Below are positions 19,406 through 26,263 of a stretch of 36,571 nucleotides of DNA, one piece after another. Both the position numbers and the translations under genes were made by a program. The DNA lies in IMG/VR virus record IMGVR_UViG_3300034061_001950, positions 1 through 36,571 of that record, one strand, 5' to 3'. Each line of letters starts with the position of its first letter. The first letter of the stretch is position 1. The notes below the pieces were generated by a model that worked only from the letters and a program-made list of their open reading frames with translations, searched no databases and was not told the DNA's origin. The DNA comes from a virus.

Positions 19406-20072
19406 GCCCATACTGAAGGTGGCGCCATGCAGCCATGAGGCGGCCAAGTATGCCGTGGAGAACTGGCATTATAGCCAAGTGCTTCCGGCTGGCAAGTTGT
19501 TCAAGATGGGAGCATGGGAGGGGGATAAGTTCATCGGTGTCATCATCTTCAGCTATGGAGCGAACAACAACATAGGGAAGCCCTACGGGTTGAAGCAGAC
19601 AGAGGTTTGTGAGTTGGTACGGGTTGCTCTTCGCGCTCATGCATGGCCTGTTTCCCGCATCATGCGCTTTGCAATGAAGGGGCTAAAGGAAAGCAGCCCC
19701 GGACTGAGGTTGGTCATATCCTATGCAGACCCATTGCAGGGGCATCATGGGGGCGTATACCAAGCTGGGGGCTGGCTGTATAGTGGTGGGTCATCTTCAT
19801 CCATTAAGGTTTTCTATAAAGGCAAGTGGAGCCATAAGAAGACCGTGGATGATGCTGGAGTGGATCAGAGTAGAATGCCCAAAAGAGTCGATCCACCAAA
19901 GCACAAGTACCTGTTCCCACTTGACGAAGCAATGAAGGGCAAGGTTGAACCCTTGCGCAAACCATATCCAAAACGCGCCGGTAGCTCATCGGTAGAGCAC
20001 CCCACTTCCGGTGGGGAGGCAGGCGGTTCGACTCCGACCCCGGCGCTCAAAATCCCCGTTACATCCCCGTGA
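19389..20072 (+). CDS. Mom-like DNA modification protein (GNAT-type antirestriction)
   Basis: Phage Mu Mom changes adenine in phage DNA to a carbamoylmethyl form, which blocks many restriction enzymes. This 227-residue protein shows the Mom/GNAT-like pattern: AAKYAVENWHYSQVLPAGKL near the start, KFIGVIIFSYGANNNIG, then CELVRVALRAHAWPVSRIMR, VISYADPLQGHHGGVYQAGG and WLYSGG. The start at 19389 overlaps the ParB-like gene. The C-terminus is odd: from residue 196 it is read through a tRNA gene, giving RAGSSSVEHPTSGGEAGGST. The likely functional end is near KPYPKR (residues 191-196). It stops in GTGA overlap with the small terminase. Biochemical activity is inferred from family only. Confidence 0.75.
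   Translation: MSSPDRPILKVAPCSHEAAKYAVENWHYSQVLPAGKLFKMGAWEGDKFIGVIIFSYGANNNIGKPYGLKQTEVCELVRVALRAHAWPVSRIMRFAMKGLKESSPGLRLVISYADPLQGHHGGVYQAGGWLYSGGSSSSIKVFYKGKWSHKKTVDDAGVDQSRMPKRVDPPKHKYLFPLDEAMKGKVEPLRKPYPKRAGSSSVEHPTSGGEAGGSTPTPALKIPVTSP
19975..20047 (+). tRNA. tRNA-Gly (anticodon UCC)
   Basis: A full cloverleaf can be drawn. The acceptor stem is GCGCCGG with CCGGCGC, the D stem GCTC/GAGC, and the anticodon stem CCCCA/TGGGG with loop CTTCCGG (anticodon TCC). The T loop is TTCGACT. The T stem pairs only with a bulged A on its 3' side, which is unusual. The G1-C72 and C2-G71 pairs and U73 agree with glycine identity in bacteria. CCA is not encoded. It overlaps the 3' end of the Mom-like gene on the same strand. 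Confidence 0.8.
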
Positions 20073-20446
20073 CTGACCAGACCAATATGAGGCCGGGTCG
20101 CAATGGCGGCAAGCTGAAAACAGGGGGAAAGAACCCCGGTAGCGGAAGGCCTAACAAGCTACCAGAACTGGACAAGCTCCTCGCAAACGTGCTCGGCGAA
20201 GAGAAGGACGGCATTACCGCAGCGGAGGTCATACTGATGGCCCTGCGTGCAAAGGCAGCCAAGGGTGACATCCGCGCAGCGGAGGTGCTGCTGGATCGTG
20301 GCTACGGCAAGGCCAAGCAGTCTATTGACCTCAACGCGGACGTGACCAGCCGCTTCACCATGATAGATGACATCCAACCTGTCCCACCACCTATCGACGA
20401 AGCAGGCACAGGCATGGGCTTACCTGAAGACGCCCCGCACAAGTGA
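20069..20446 (+). CDS. Terminase small subunit
   Basis: The small terminase recognises phage DNA and hands it to the large subunit for packaging. The 125-residue protein opens with a Gly/Lys-rich stretch (KTGGKNPGSGRPNKLPELDK) typical of DUF5681-like small terminases. It continues with a helical part, DGITAAEVILMALRAKAAKG and RAAEVLLDRGYGKAKQSI. The start is probably GTG at 20069 in GTGA overlap with the Mom-like gene stop; an ATG at 20087 would shorten it by six residues. It overlaps the large subunit by 80 bp. Position directly before the large terminase supports the call. Confidence 0.8.
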   Translation: MTDQTNMRPGRNGGKLKTGGKNPGSGRPNKLPELDKLLANVLGEEKDGITAAEVILMALRAKAAKGDIRAAEVLLDRGYGKAKQSIDLNADVTSRFTMIDDIQPVPPPIDEAGTGMGLPEDAPHK

Positions 20447-21743
20447 GGTGCTCTACGGTGGCGCTGCCGGTGGCGGGAAGTCCTACCTCGGCGTGTCGTG
20501 GCTGCTGTGGTCTGCGCTGCAATACCAAGGGTCGCGGTGGCTCATGGGCAGGGCCGTGGCGAAGACGCTGAAGGAGACGACGCTCAACTCCTTCTTCGAT
20601 GCAGCCAGCCGCATCGGCATGGTTGCTAACCGTGACTACACTTACAATGCGCAGACCGGAACAATCACAATAGGCCGGTCCACTATCATCCTCAAGGACC
20701 TGTTCGCCTACCCCAGCGACCCGAACTTCGACGACCTCGGCTCCCTTGAGATCACCGGGGCCTTCATCGACGAGGCAAACCAGGTGACGGCCAAGGCCAA
20801 GGCCATCGTGGGCAGCCGCATCCGATACAAGCTGGACGAGTTCGGCCTCACCCCTAAGCTGCTCCTCACCTGCAACCCGGCCCGCAACTGGGTCTATACC
20901 GACTTCTATGACCCGTGGCGCAAAGGTGTTCTCGCGCCACATAGAGCGTTCGTGCCGGCCCTTGTGACGGACAATAGCCACATTAGCCCGCACTACATCG
21001 ACAACCTCAAGCGGCTGACAGGCCCCGACCGTGAGCGCCTGCTCCTCGGCAACTGGGACTACGACTACGACCCTGCCGCGCTCATGGCACCCGACGCTAT
21101 CATGGACATCTTCACCGCCGACCATGTGGAGGCTGGCAAGATGGCTATCACCGCTGACATAGCACGCTATGGTAGCGACAGGACGGTCATCATGCTGTGG
21201 TCAGGGCTGCGGGTGGTCCACGTCACGGTGATGGACCGCAACGCCATCACCGAGGCTGCCGCGGCCATCAGGCAGCTGGCGGAGCAGGAGGGCGTGCCAC
21301 GGTCGCGCATCGTGGTGGACGACGACGGCATCGGCGGCGGCGTGGTGGACCTGCTGCCGGGCTGCGTGGCGTTCAAGGGCGGTGGCAAGGTGATGGGGGC
21401 AGGAGAGTACCAGAACCTCAAGGCCCAGTGCAGCTACGAGCTGGCGGCGCACGTCAACGATGGGCTGGTGGCGTGGGAGCCAGATGGATACCACGAGGAG
21501 GTCAGCACCGAGCTGCGGTGGGTCAAGCGGGACAAGGTGGACAGCGACGGCAAGCTGAAGGTGCTGGGCAAGGAGAAGGTCAAGGAGGGGCTTGGGCGGT
21601 CACCGGACTTTGCCGATGCGATGATGATGCGGATGGTGCTGGAGCTGCGCGGTGATGTGGTTGGGTCTGACTACCTTCGCAGCAAGGGCAGAGCGCATCG
21701 GCGCGGCGCCTTCGTTGACAATCTACGCAAGAGCTGGCGATGA
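20367..21743 (+). CDS. Terminase large subunit
   Basis: This motor and nuclease packages DNA into the prohead. The 458-residue protein has Walker A GGAAGGGKS (31-39), Walker B GAFIDEA (131-137) and coupling motif LLTCNP. The RNase H-like nuclease domain has Asp264 in ADIARYGSD, the acidic VVDDDGIGGG (about 317-325) and Asp414/Asp417 in SPDFADAMM. Order and spacing are normal for TerL. The ATG at 20367 lies inside the small subunit gene, and the end overlaps the next gene by ATGA. The packaging type (headful, cos or other) cannot be read directly; the permuted assembly is compatible with headful packaging. Confidence 0.93.
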   Translation: MTSNLSHHLSTKQAQAWAYLKTPRTSEVLYGGAAGGGKSYLGVSWLLWSALQYQGSRWLMGRAVAKTLKETTLNSFFDAASRIGMVANRDYTYNAQTGTITIGRSTIILKDLFAYPSDPNFDDLGSLEITGAFIDEANQVTAKAKAIVGSRIRYKLDEFGLTPKLLLTCNPARNWVYTDFYDPWRKGVLAPHRAFVPALVTDNSHISPHYIDNLKRLTGPDRERLLLGNWDYDYDPAALMAPDAIMDIFTADHVEAGKMAITADIARYGSDRTVIMLWSGLRVVHVTVMDRNAITEAAAAIRQLAEQEGVPRSRIVVDDDGIGGGVVDLLPGCVAFKGGGKVMGAGEYQNLKAQCSYELAAHVNDGLVAWEPDGYHEEVSTELRWVKRDKVDSDGKLKVLGKEKVKEGLGRSPDFADAMMMRMVLELRGDVVGSDYLRSKGRAHRRGAFVDNLRKSWR

Positions 21744-21892
21744 GCGGCCCCGAGTTGATACGGCGGTACATCCTTGCCATGAAGGGCGTGGACATCGGCG
21801 GCATCGCAGAACCAGTAACAACACTTCAGTGGGCACTATACTACCAAGCGGTCGCCATCGCTACCGATTGGTGGCAAAGCAATAACAAATGA
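21740..21892 (+). CDS. Small protein, 50 residues, between terminase and chaperone
   Basis: A short frame joined to both neighbours by ATGA overlaps (21740 and 21889). It reads MSGPELIRRYILAMKGVDIG, then an aromatic helix with QWALYYQAVAIATDWW. No family is recognised. The exact coupling on both sides is strong evidence that it is translated. The aromatic C-terminal helix might contact another virion-assembly protein. Confidence 0.68.
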   Translation: MSGPELIRRYILAMKGVDIGGIAEPVTTLQWALYYQAVAIATDWWQSNNK

Positions 21893-22581
21893 GCAAGGTC
21901 ATCACACTCCACGAGCCGGACGGCAGCAGCCACGATTACCGCATCCTCCCCTTCGAGGACCTCACCATAGCCGACTGGTATGCCATCACTAACCCGCCCA
22001 TCGCGCCCGACGATGCCGACGCGACCTACGAGCTGATCCGGCGGTGGGTGCGCATCCCGAAGACGAAGCTGCGGCGGATGAAGCCTGCGGACGTGGAGGC
22101 ACTGGTGACGGCGCTGGGCACCATGCTCGGCCAGGCCACCAAGGCCCGCATGGATGCATTTACGCCGGAGCCGACCTTCGCATGGGGTGGCATCACCTAC
22201 GTTGTCCCCCAGAACATAGAGGCTGACACCACCTTCGGCCAGTGGGCGGACATAAACGCCAGGCTGGAGACGCTGACCACGGATGTGGATATGCTGCCGG
22301 TCATCCTCGCCATCCTCCTGGTGGAGCAGGGCAAGGAGTATGACGGCACCGACCTAGATGTGCGCATCAGCACGATGCGCAACATGCCGGTGGAGTATGC
22401 CATGAAGCTGTCCGCTTTTTTTTTAAGCAGCGGGACGCGATTGCAAAGCGTCATGAACCAGTATTTGAGCCGGAGGCTGATGTCCGCGCTGCAGCTGCTT
22501 CAGCAGGAAGCGAGCGCGTTGAGCGACGCTACGGGTGGTTCGCCACCATCTACCGACTTGCCCAGCTCAAGCCAATCCTAA
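21889..22581 (+). CDS. Tail assembly chaperone-like protein, zero-frame product (230 residues)
   Basis: In many long-tailed phages two overlapping proteins, made by a ribosomal frameshift, guide tail-tube building around the tape measure. This one starts SKVITLHEPDGSSHDYRILP and has ATYELIRRWVRIPKTKLRRM and a conserved-looking ITYVVPQNIEADTTFGQWAD region. Just before residue 180 is AFFLSS, encoded by a run of nine T. After that run the zero frame becomes Ser-rich and poorly structured, while the -1 frame carries good coding sequence. So the short product may effectively end after the run. The call as chaperone rests on the frameshift architecture; the gene is about 5.5 kb from the tape measure, unlike most phages. 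Confidence 0.65.
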   Translation: MSKVITLHEPDGSSHDYRILPFEDLTIADWYAITNPPIAPDDADATYELIRRWVRIPKTKLRRMKPADVEALVTALGTMLGQATKARMDAFTPEPTFAWGGITYVVPQNIEADTTFGQWADINARLETLTTDVDMLPVILAILLVEQGKEYDGTDLDVRISTMRNMPVEYAMKLSAFFLSSGTRLQSVMNQYLSRRLMSALQLLQQEASALSDATGGSPPSTDLPSSSQS

Positions 22582-22736
22582 TAGCCCTCTTTGGTGACAA
22601 GGGCGAGGTGGTCCGGTACACGACCGCCGAGTGTCTGACCGTGCTCAGCTATGAGCGGGACAGCGACGTGCTGCAGGGACGCATCCAGCAGCGATACCAG
22701 CGGATGAAGGAGAACGAGAAGCGGCGCAAGCGGTAG
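21889..22736 (+). CDS. Frameshift (-1) fusion product of the chaperone-like gene, about 282 residues
   Basis: If ribosomes slip back one base on the T run, translation joins residue 179 to a 103-codon frame that stays open to the TAG at 22734-22736. The added part has aromatic and charged residues in a normal protein pattern (YGWFATIYRLAQLKPILIAL, then VVRYTTAECLTVLSYERD) and ends in a basic KRRKR. Without slippage this 300-bp stretch would have no start of its own. The alternative is a sequencing error in the homopolymer, in which case the longer protein would be the only product. Confidence 0.65.
22416..22425 (+). promoter_or_regulatory. Slippery site for -1 ribosomal frameshift
   Basis: Nine T followed by A. 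In the zero frame the last seven bases (22419-22425) read T TTT TTA, the same heptamer used by HIV-1 gag-pol. Slippage gives entry into the open -1 frame. I did not identify a downstream pseudoknot by eye; CGGGACGCGATTGC downstream may form a small hairpin. Confidence 0.6.
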
Positions 22737-22755
22737 CCATTCCACTACTCCACCG

Positions 22756-22844
22756 AACTTACCCTCCTTCTATATATATATATAGGGGGTATTGCTCAAA
22801 AAGCACTTCGAGCAAAAAACAAGCTTCACAAGTGGAATAGTGGA
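22756..22844 (+). promoter_or_regulatory. 89-bp regulatory block, copy 2
   Basis: Same design and length as 7698-7786: identical 15-bp left end (22756-22770), TA palindrome CTATATATATATATAG (22770-22785), diverged middle and identical 35-bp right end (22810-22844), which carries AGTGGAAT then AGTGGAGT (22831-22846). The middle here holds TTGCTC...GAGCAA as an inverted repeat. Upstream, 22737-22754 carries the same GTGGA units in reverse orientation. The block begins the 181-bp gap between the chaperone and neck genes. Confidence 0.75.
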
Positions 22845-22865
22845 GTATGGAAATTGTTGAGGCTT

Positions 22866-22899
22866 GGCCTAAAGGTTAGGCCACGGCGCCATATCTTTG
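22866..22899 (+). promoter_or_regulatory. 17-bp palindrome and -7 promoter element of the neck/tail operon
   Basis: GGCCTAAAGGTTAGGCC (22866-22882) is a perfect 7-bp inverted repeat with a 3-bp loop. Nine bases below it is TATCTTTG (22892-22899), a match to TAnnTTTG, 18 bases above the ATG at 22918. The same palindrome with one mismatch sits before the protease-scaffold gene at 30646-30662. It could be an operator or an RNA processing site; there is no T run for a terminator. Confidence 0.55.
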
Positions 22900-22917
22900 C
22901 ACCTACCTTCGCCCGAT

Positions 22918-23400
22918 ATGGTGGGCGTTGACATCATCCGTGAGCTGTTCAAGGGTGTGGTGACAAGCCATATCGTGGGAGTGTCGTGGCTCAGTGACTG
23001 GACATCAGCACTGGATGCTGACCATGACTTGAGTTACCCTGCCTGTATATGGAAGCCCCCTACAACAGGAGTGGTAATCGAAGGGAACATCTCCTTCGAT
23101 ACCTTCGGCGTGGACGTCATCTTTGTTGATGATACCGACAGCGACCGCACGGCAGACCAGCGCGATGATGCATACGAGCGGATGGAGAGCATCGCCCGCC
23201 AGTGCTTCTACCGCTTCAGGCAGCTGTACGTCCTTGACAACGCCGTCTACCAGGGCGTGACCATCGACCTTGGCATTGAGACCAGCCCGACGCTGACGGC
23301 CATCTGGGACGAGGTGGGCAAGATGACCACCGGTGCCCGCATGACCGTGACATTCCGCAACCGCATCCCAGCACCTTGTCCCGATGGCTACTTCAGCTGA
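22918..23400 (+). CDS. Neck / tail-completion protein candidate, 160 residues
   Basis: First gene of the neck/tail operon. The start at 22918 is fixed by the promoter motif above it; an in-frame ATG at 22897 lies inside that motif. The protein has an N-terminal helix (VDIIRELFKGVVTSHIVGVS), a beta-rich middle with VEGNISFDTFGVDVIF-like strands and a C-terminal TTGARMTVTFRNR strand. Such size and pattern are usual for tail-completion or stopper proteins between connector and tail tube. No firm family motif. The next gene overlaps it by 17 bp. Confidence 0.55.
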   Translation: MVGVDIIRELFKGVVTSHIVGVSWLSDWTSALDADHDLSYPACIWKPPTTGVVIEGNISFDTFGVDVIFVDDTDSDRTADQRDDAYERMESIARQCFYRFRQLYVLDNAVYQGVTIDLGIETSPTLTAIWDEVGKMTTGARMTVTFRNRIPAPCPDGYFS

Positions 23401-23875
23401 CCTGACCAGTGCAAAGAGCCTCATGGAGGCTGCCATGGTGGAGCTGCAGCGCGGCATCGGAGAGGTGATGCAGAGCAGGGACAAGATAGCCACTGGTGGC
23501 ACCTTGCAGTCCATCACCACCGAGGTGAATGCCTACGAGAACATCCAAGGGAATACCTTTGGAGTGGTTGGCCGTTTGGCTGCCAATGACAACTGGAAAT
23601 TCGTCGGCAATGGCCGCGGTCCCGGGAAGCCTCCACCCATCGCCACCATCGAGCGGTGGCTGGACGCCAAGGGCCTGACCATCTCGGCATGGGCAGTAGC
23701 CAAGAAGATAGGCAAGGAAGGAAGTGCCGACTGGCGGGCCAAGCGGACCAACGTGTTCGAGCAAGGCATCACCGAGTGGCAGACCGAGAACGATAACCTG
23801 GTGGCCGCCGCCAATGCTATCGCCGAGGCGATGGCCCAGACGGTGGTGGTCGACCTTCAAACAGGACTCAGATAA
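23384..23875 (+). CDS. Tail-completion protein, HK97 gp10-like, 163 residues
   Basis: The protein starts with a long helix (SLMEAAMVELQRGIGEVM), then a beta segment NTFGVVGRLAANDNWKFVGN and the motif RGPGKPPPIATIERWLDAKG followed by AWAVAKKIGKEGS. The RGPGK...W pattern is common in neck proteins of the HK97 gp10-like type in Bacteroidota phages, to my knowledge. These proteins sit where head meets tail or at the top of the tail tube. It overlaps the next gene by TAATG. Confidence 0.6.
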   Translation: MATSADLTSAKSLMEAAMVELQRGIGEVMQSRDKIATGGTLQSITTEVNAYENIQGNTFGVVGRLAANDNWKFVGNGRGPGKPPPIATIERWLDAKGLTISAWAVAKKIGKEGSADWRAKRTNVFEQGITEWQTENDNLVAAANAIAEAMAQTVVVDLQTGLR

Positions 23876-24348
23876 TGGCAGACATGACCATCACCATCAC
23901 GGTCACGGGCCGCGTTGGTACCAACAACATCACATGGAGCAGGACCGCCACGGTGGAGAGTCTGCTGGGCGCTGTCCATCGCGTGGGTGATGGCAGCACC
24001 AACGAACTGGCGCTCTCCTATCCTGCCGCCTCGGAGACGCCGGCCACCGGCACCGGTGTGTACAGCAGCGGTCTGGCCGTCACCTGCATCGTCCACAACG
24101 GTGAGAACGGCATGGCACGGGTCAACGTCTTCGACAGCTCGAAGAATGACTACAACGGTCCCATTCTGCCGCAGGGCATCCCATTCATTGCCTACAACGG
24201 TGCAGGTGCTGGGGGCTTCAACGGCGGTGTCAACTTCAGCGCGACGCTGACCGACACGCCTACCAACGACATCGACTACCTGACGGTGCGCAACTACAGC
24301 GGGCAGGCCCCGTGGAGCAGCCTCACCGGTCTTAAATTGATCAGCTAA
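23875..24348 (+). CDS. Beta-rich tail structural protein, 157 residues
   Basis: A protein with alternating strands from the start (MTITITVTGRVGTNN) and many Thr, Ser, Gly and Asn residues, without Cys pairs or catalytic motifs. The end, DYLTVRNYSGQAPWSSLTGL, is typical of repeated virion subunits. It could be a tail-tube or tail-decoration protein. Coupled on both sides by TAATG overlaps. Function is inferred from place and composition only. Confidence 0.6.
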   Translation: MADMTITITVTGRVGTNNITWSRTATVESLLGAVHRVGDGSTNELALSYPAASETPATGTGVYSSGLAVTCIVHNGENGMARVNVFDSSKNDYNGPILPQGIPFIAYNGAGAGGFNGGVNFSATLTDTPTNDIDYLTVRNYSGQAPWSSLTGLKLIS

Positions 24349-24737
24349 TGGCAACCGCAACCCTGACCTTCAGCGCCTCGGTGGAGGCTGATGGCGAGAC
24401 TAAGACCATCGGCAGCACGGCGACCATGACCGTGGCGGCCATCCAGACCGGCAAGCAGACGGTGGGCAACACCTACGAGGTGGTGGCTACCAACCTGCCG
24501 GACAACACGATGGTCATCTTGTACAACCCATCTACGGTGGACGTGGCGGTGCGCATGGAGCTGACCAGCTACACCACAAAGCGGTACGCGATGTACAACA
24601 TCATCGCCGGTGGTATCTTCGTGACGCCTCGCCATTACCTGACCGACACCGGCACCGTGCTTGCCTCGCGCATCACGCAGCTGGCAGCGCGGACAGACAG
24701 CGGAACGGCGGAGGTTGAATACTGCATCGTTGCCTGA
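24348..24737 (+). CDS. Beta-rich tail structural protein, 129 residues
   Basis: Similar in style to the gene before it: ATATLTFSASVEADGETKTI, then VVATNLPDNTMVILYNPST and VEYCIVA at the end. The two may be related subunits of one structure or a tail-tip pair. There is no recognised domain. Translational coupling by TAATG and TGATG links it to both neighbours in the tail operon. Confidence 0.6.
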   Translation: MATATLTFSASVEADGETKTIGSTATMTVAAIQTGKQTVGNTYEVVATNLPDNTMVILYNPSTVDVAVRMELTSYTTKRYAMYNIIAGGIFVTPRHYLTDTGTVLASRITQLAARTDSGTAEVEYCIVA

Positions 24738-26263
24738 TGGCGCTCTTCCTATTTGAGCAAGCGGAGAACTATGCCCCGGTCTATAGACCGGTGGTATACA
24801 AGTGGGTCAGCGATAACTATCCCATCGTGGGTGGTCAGTTCGCTGGTGCCATCCTTGCCATCCGCAGGCCAACGGAGGACGAGCTGACCATCTACGCAGG
24901 GCTGACGGCGGACGACGTGCTCATTGAGCACGCGCCGCTATCCATTGCCTTCAGCAACGGCAGCCTGTTCAAGGTTACAGGCACGTCAGGCTACAACGAG
25001 ACGACGAGGGTGCTGCGCATCCTTGCACCAAACCTGTTCGTGTGTAGCCTTGCCTATGTGGAGGACGAGGGCGGCGGAGACCTGGAGCTGACCTATGGAA
25101 ATTACACGATGTTCGCCGAGGTCATCGTGGGCGAGAACCACACGACCTACGCCATCAAGCCCGTTTACAACGAGATCATCGGACGGTGGGAGCTGAGCCT
25201 TGACTGCCGGGACTTCTTGGCCCGCAACTTCAAGGACATCAAGAGCCTCATCAATACCAGCGATAACCTCATCACAAACGGCGATGGCTACATCCATCTG
25301 ACCTATGGCATCACGGTGACCGAGGGCTGGGACGTGATAGACAGCCTCGGCAATGTGACGTTCACCAAGACCAAGGCAGGCCGCAGCGACACCATCAAAG
25401 GTCTCATCGCGGTGAACGCTGTGCAGCCATATCACCAGGTGGAGCGCAACGGCGACATCACACTGGACTGGGAGGAGGGCCTCGTGCCATACATCCGCAG
25501 CGGCATTATCACCGACAACGGCAAGCCGTTCATGACCTACATGCCGCGCGATGGCAAGACGACCATCCGCGAGGGCGATGCGTTCTATCTGTCGTGGCTG
25601 TGGGATGGCGGTGCCAAGGTGTACGCGGCCAATGTTACCTTCTATGGCATCACGGGGTCACCGCTGCCTGGCACGTTGACGCTGCACGGCAACCCTGACC
25701 AGCAGGCCATCGGCTACAAGTCGGCCATCCTCAACGTGGGGCCGTCTGCGTTCACCATGCCAGCTGGCACGGCCTACTACGACGTGACGCTATTCGTCAA
25801 CCCTAACAACGGGCCGAGGCAGATCAGCGAGAGCTTCAGGCTGACGGTCAAGGAATGCAAGGGCGTCAACAAGCGGTGGTACTACCTCAACAAGCTGGGG
25901 GCAGTGGATGCCTTCACGTTCGAGGACCAAGAGACGAGACAGATGTCGGTGCGCCGCGAGGTTATCAGCAAGCCCACCATGCCCACGCGGTTCGAGAATA
26001 ACGAGTGGCAGACGCGGGTGTGGCGCACGACCCCGCAGCGCAAGTACACCATCAGCAGCGGATACCTGCAGCCGGCGGTGCTGAGGGATATCGCTGAGAC
26101 GATGTTCGAGAGTCCGAACATCTTCACGGAGGTGCGGCCCGGATGGTGGACGAACATCATCCCCATCACCTCGGACGTGGCAGGCGACAGCGACAGCAGC
26201 AGGCAAGAGCGGTTCGTCATCCAGTACCAGCTCGGCGTTGACAATCAGACCCAGCGCACATGA
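24737..26263 (+). CDS. Large tail/baseplate structural protein, 508 residues
   Basis: The protein opens with MALFLFEQAENYAPVYRPVV, a pattern I associate with tail-tip proteins in Bacteroidota phages. It is mostly beta, with domains suggested by TMFAEVIVGENHTTYAIKPV, GAKVYAANVTFYGITGSPLP and a C-terminal part with NEWQTRVWRTTPQRKYTISS. It ends in ATGA overlap with the next large tail gene. Likely a distal-tail or baseplate component. There is no enzymatic motif. It lies between the small tail proteins and the tape measure, the reverse of the common order in which tape measure precedes the tip genes. Confidence 0.58.
   Translation: MALFLFEQAENYAPVYRPVVYKWVSDNYPIVGGQFAGAILAIRRPTEDELTIYAGLTADDVLIEHAPLSIAFSNGSLFKVTGTSGYNETTRVLRILAPNLFVCSLAYVEDEGGGDLELTYGNYTMFAEVIVGENHTTYAIKPVYNEIIGRWELSLDCRDFLARNFKDIKSLINTSDNLITNGDGYIHLTYGITVTEGWDVIDSLGNVTFTKTKAGRSDTIKGLIAVNAVQPYHQVERNGDITLDWEEGLVPYIRSGIITDNGKPFMTYMPRDGKTTIREGDAFYLSWLWDGGAKVYAANVTFYGITGSPLPGTLTLHGNPDQQAIGYKSAILNVGPSAFTMPAGTAYYDVTLFVNPNNGPRQISESFRLTVKECKGVNKRWYYLNKLGAVDAFTFEDQETRQMSVRREVISKPTMPTRFENNEWQTRVWRTTPQRKYTISSGYLQPAVLRDIAETMFESPNIFTEVRPGWWTNIIPITSDVAGDSDSSRQERFVIQYQLGVDNQTQRT

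Noticed and set aside
19975-20047. tRNA as a phage attachment site
   Set aside because: No integrase, excisionase or recombinase was seen in the complete genome, so nothing supports use of the tRNA for integration.
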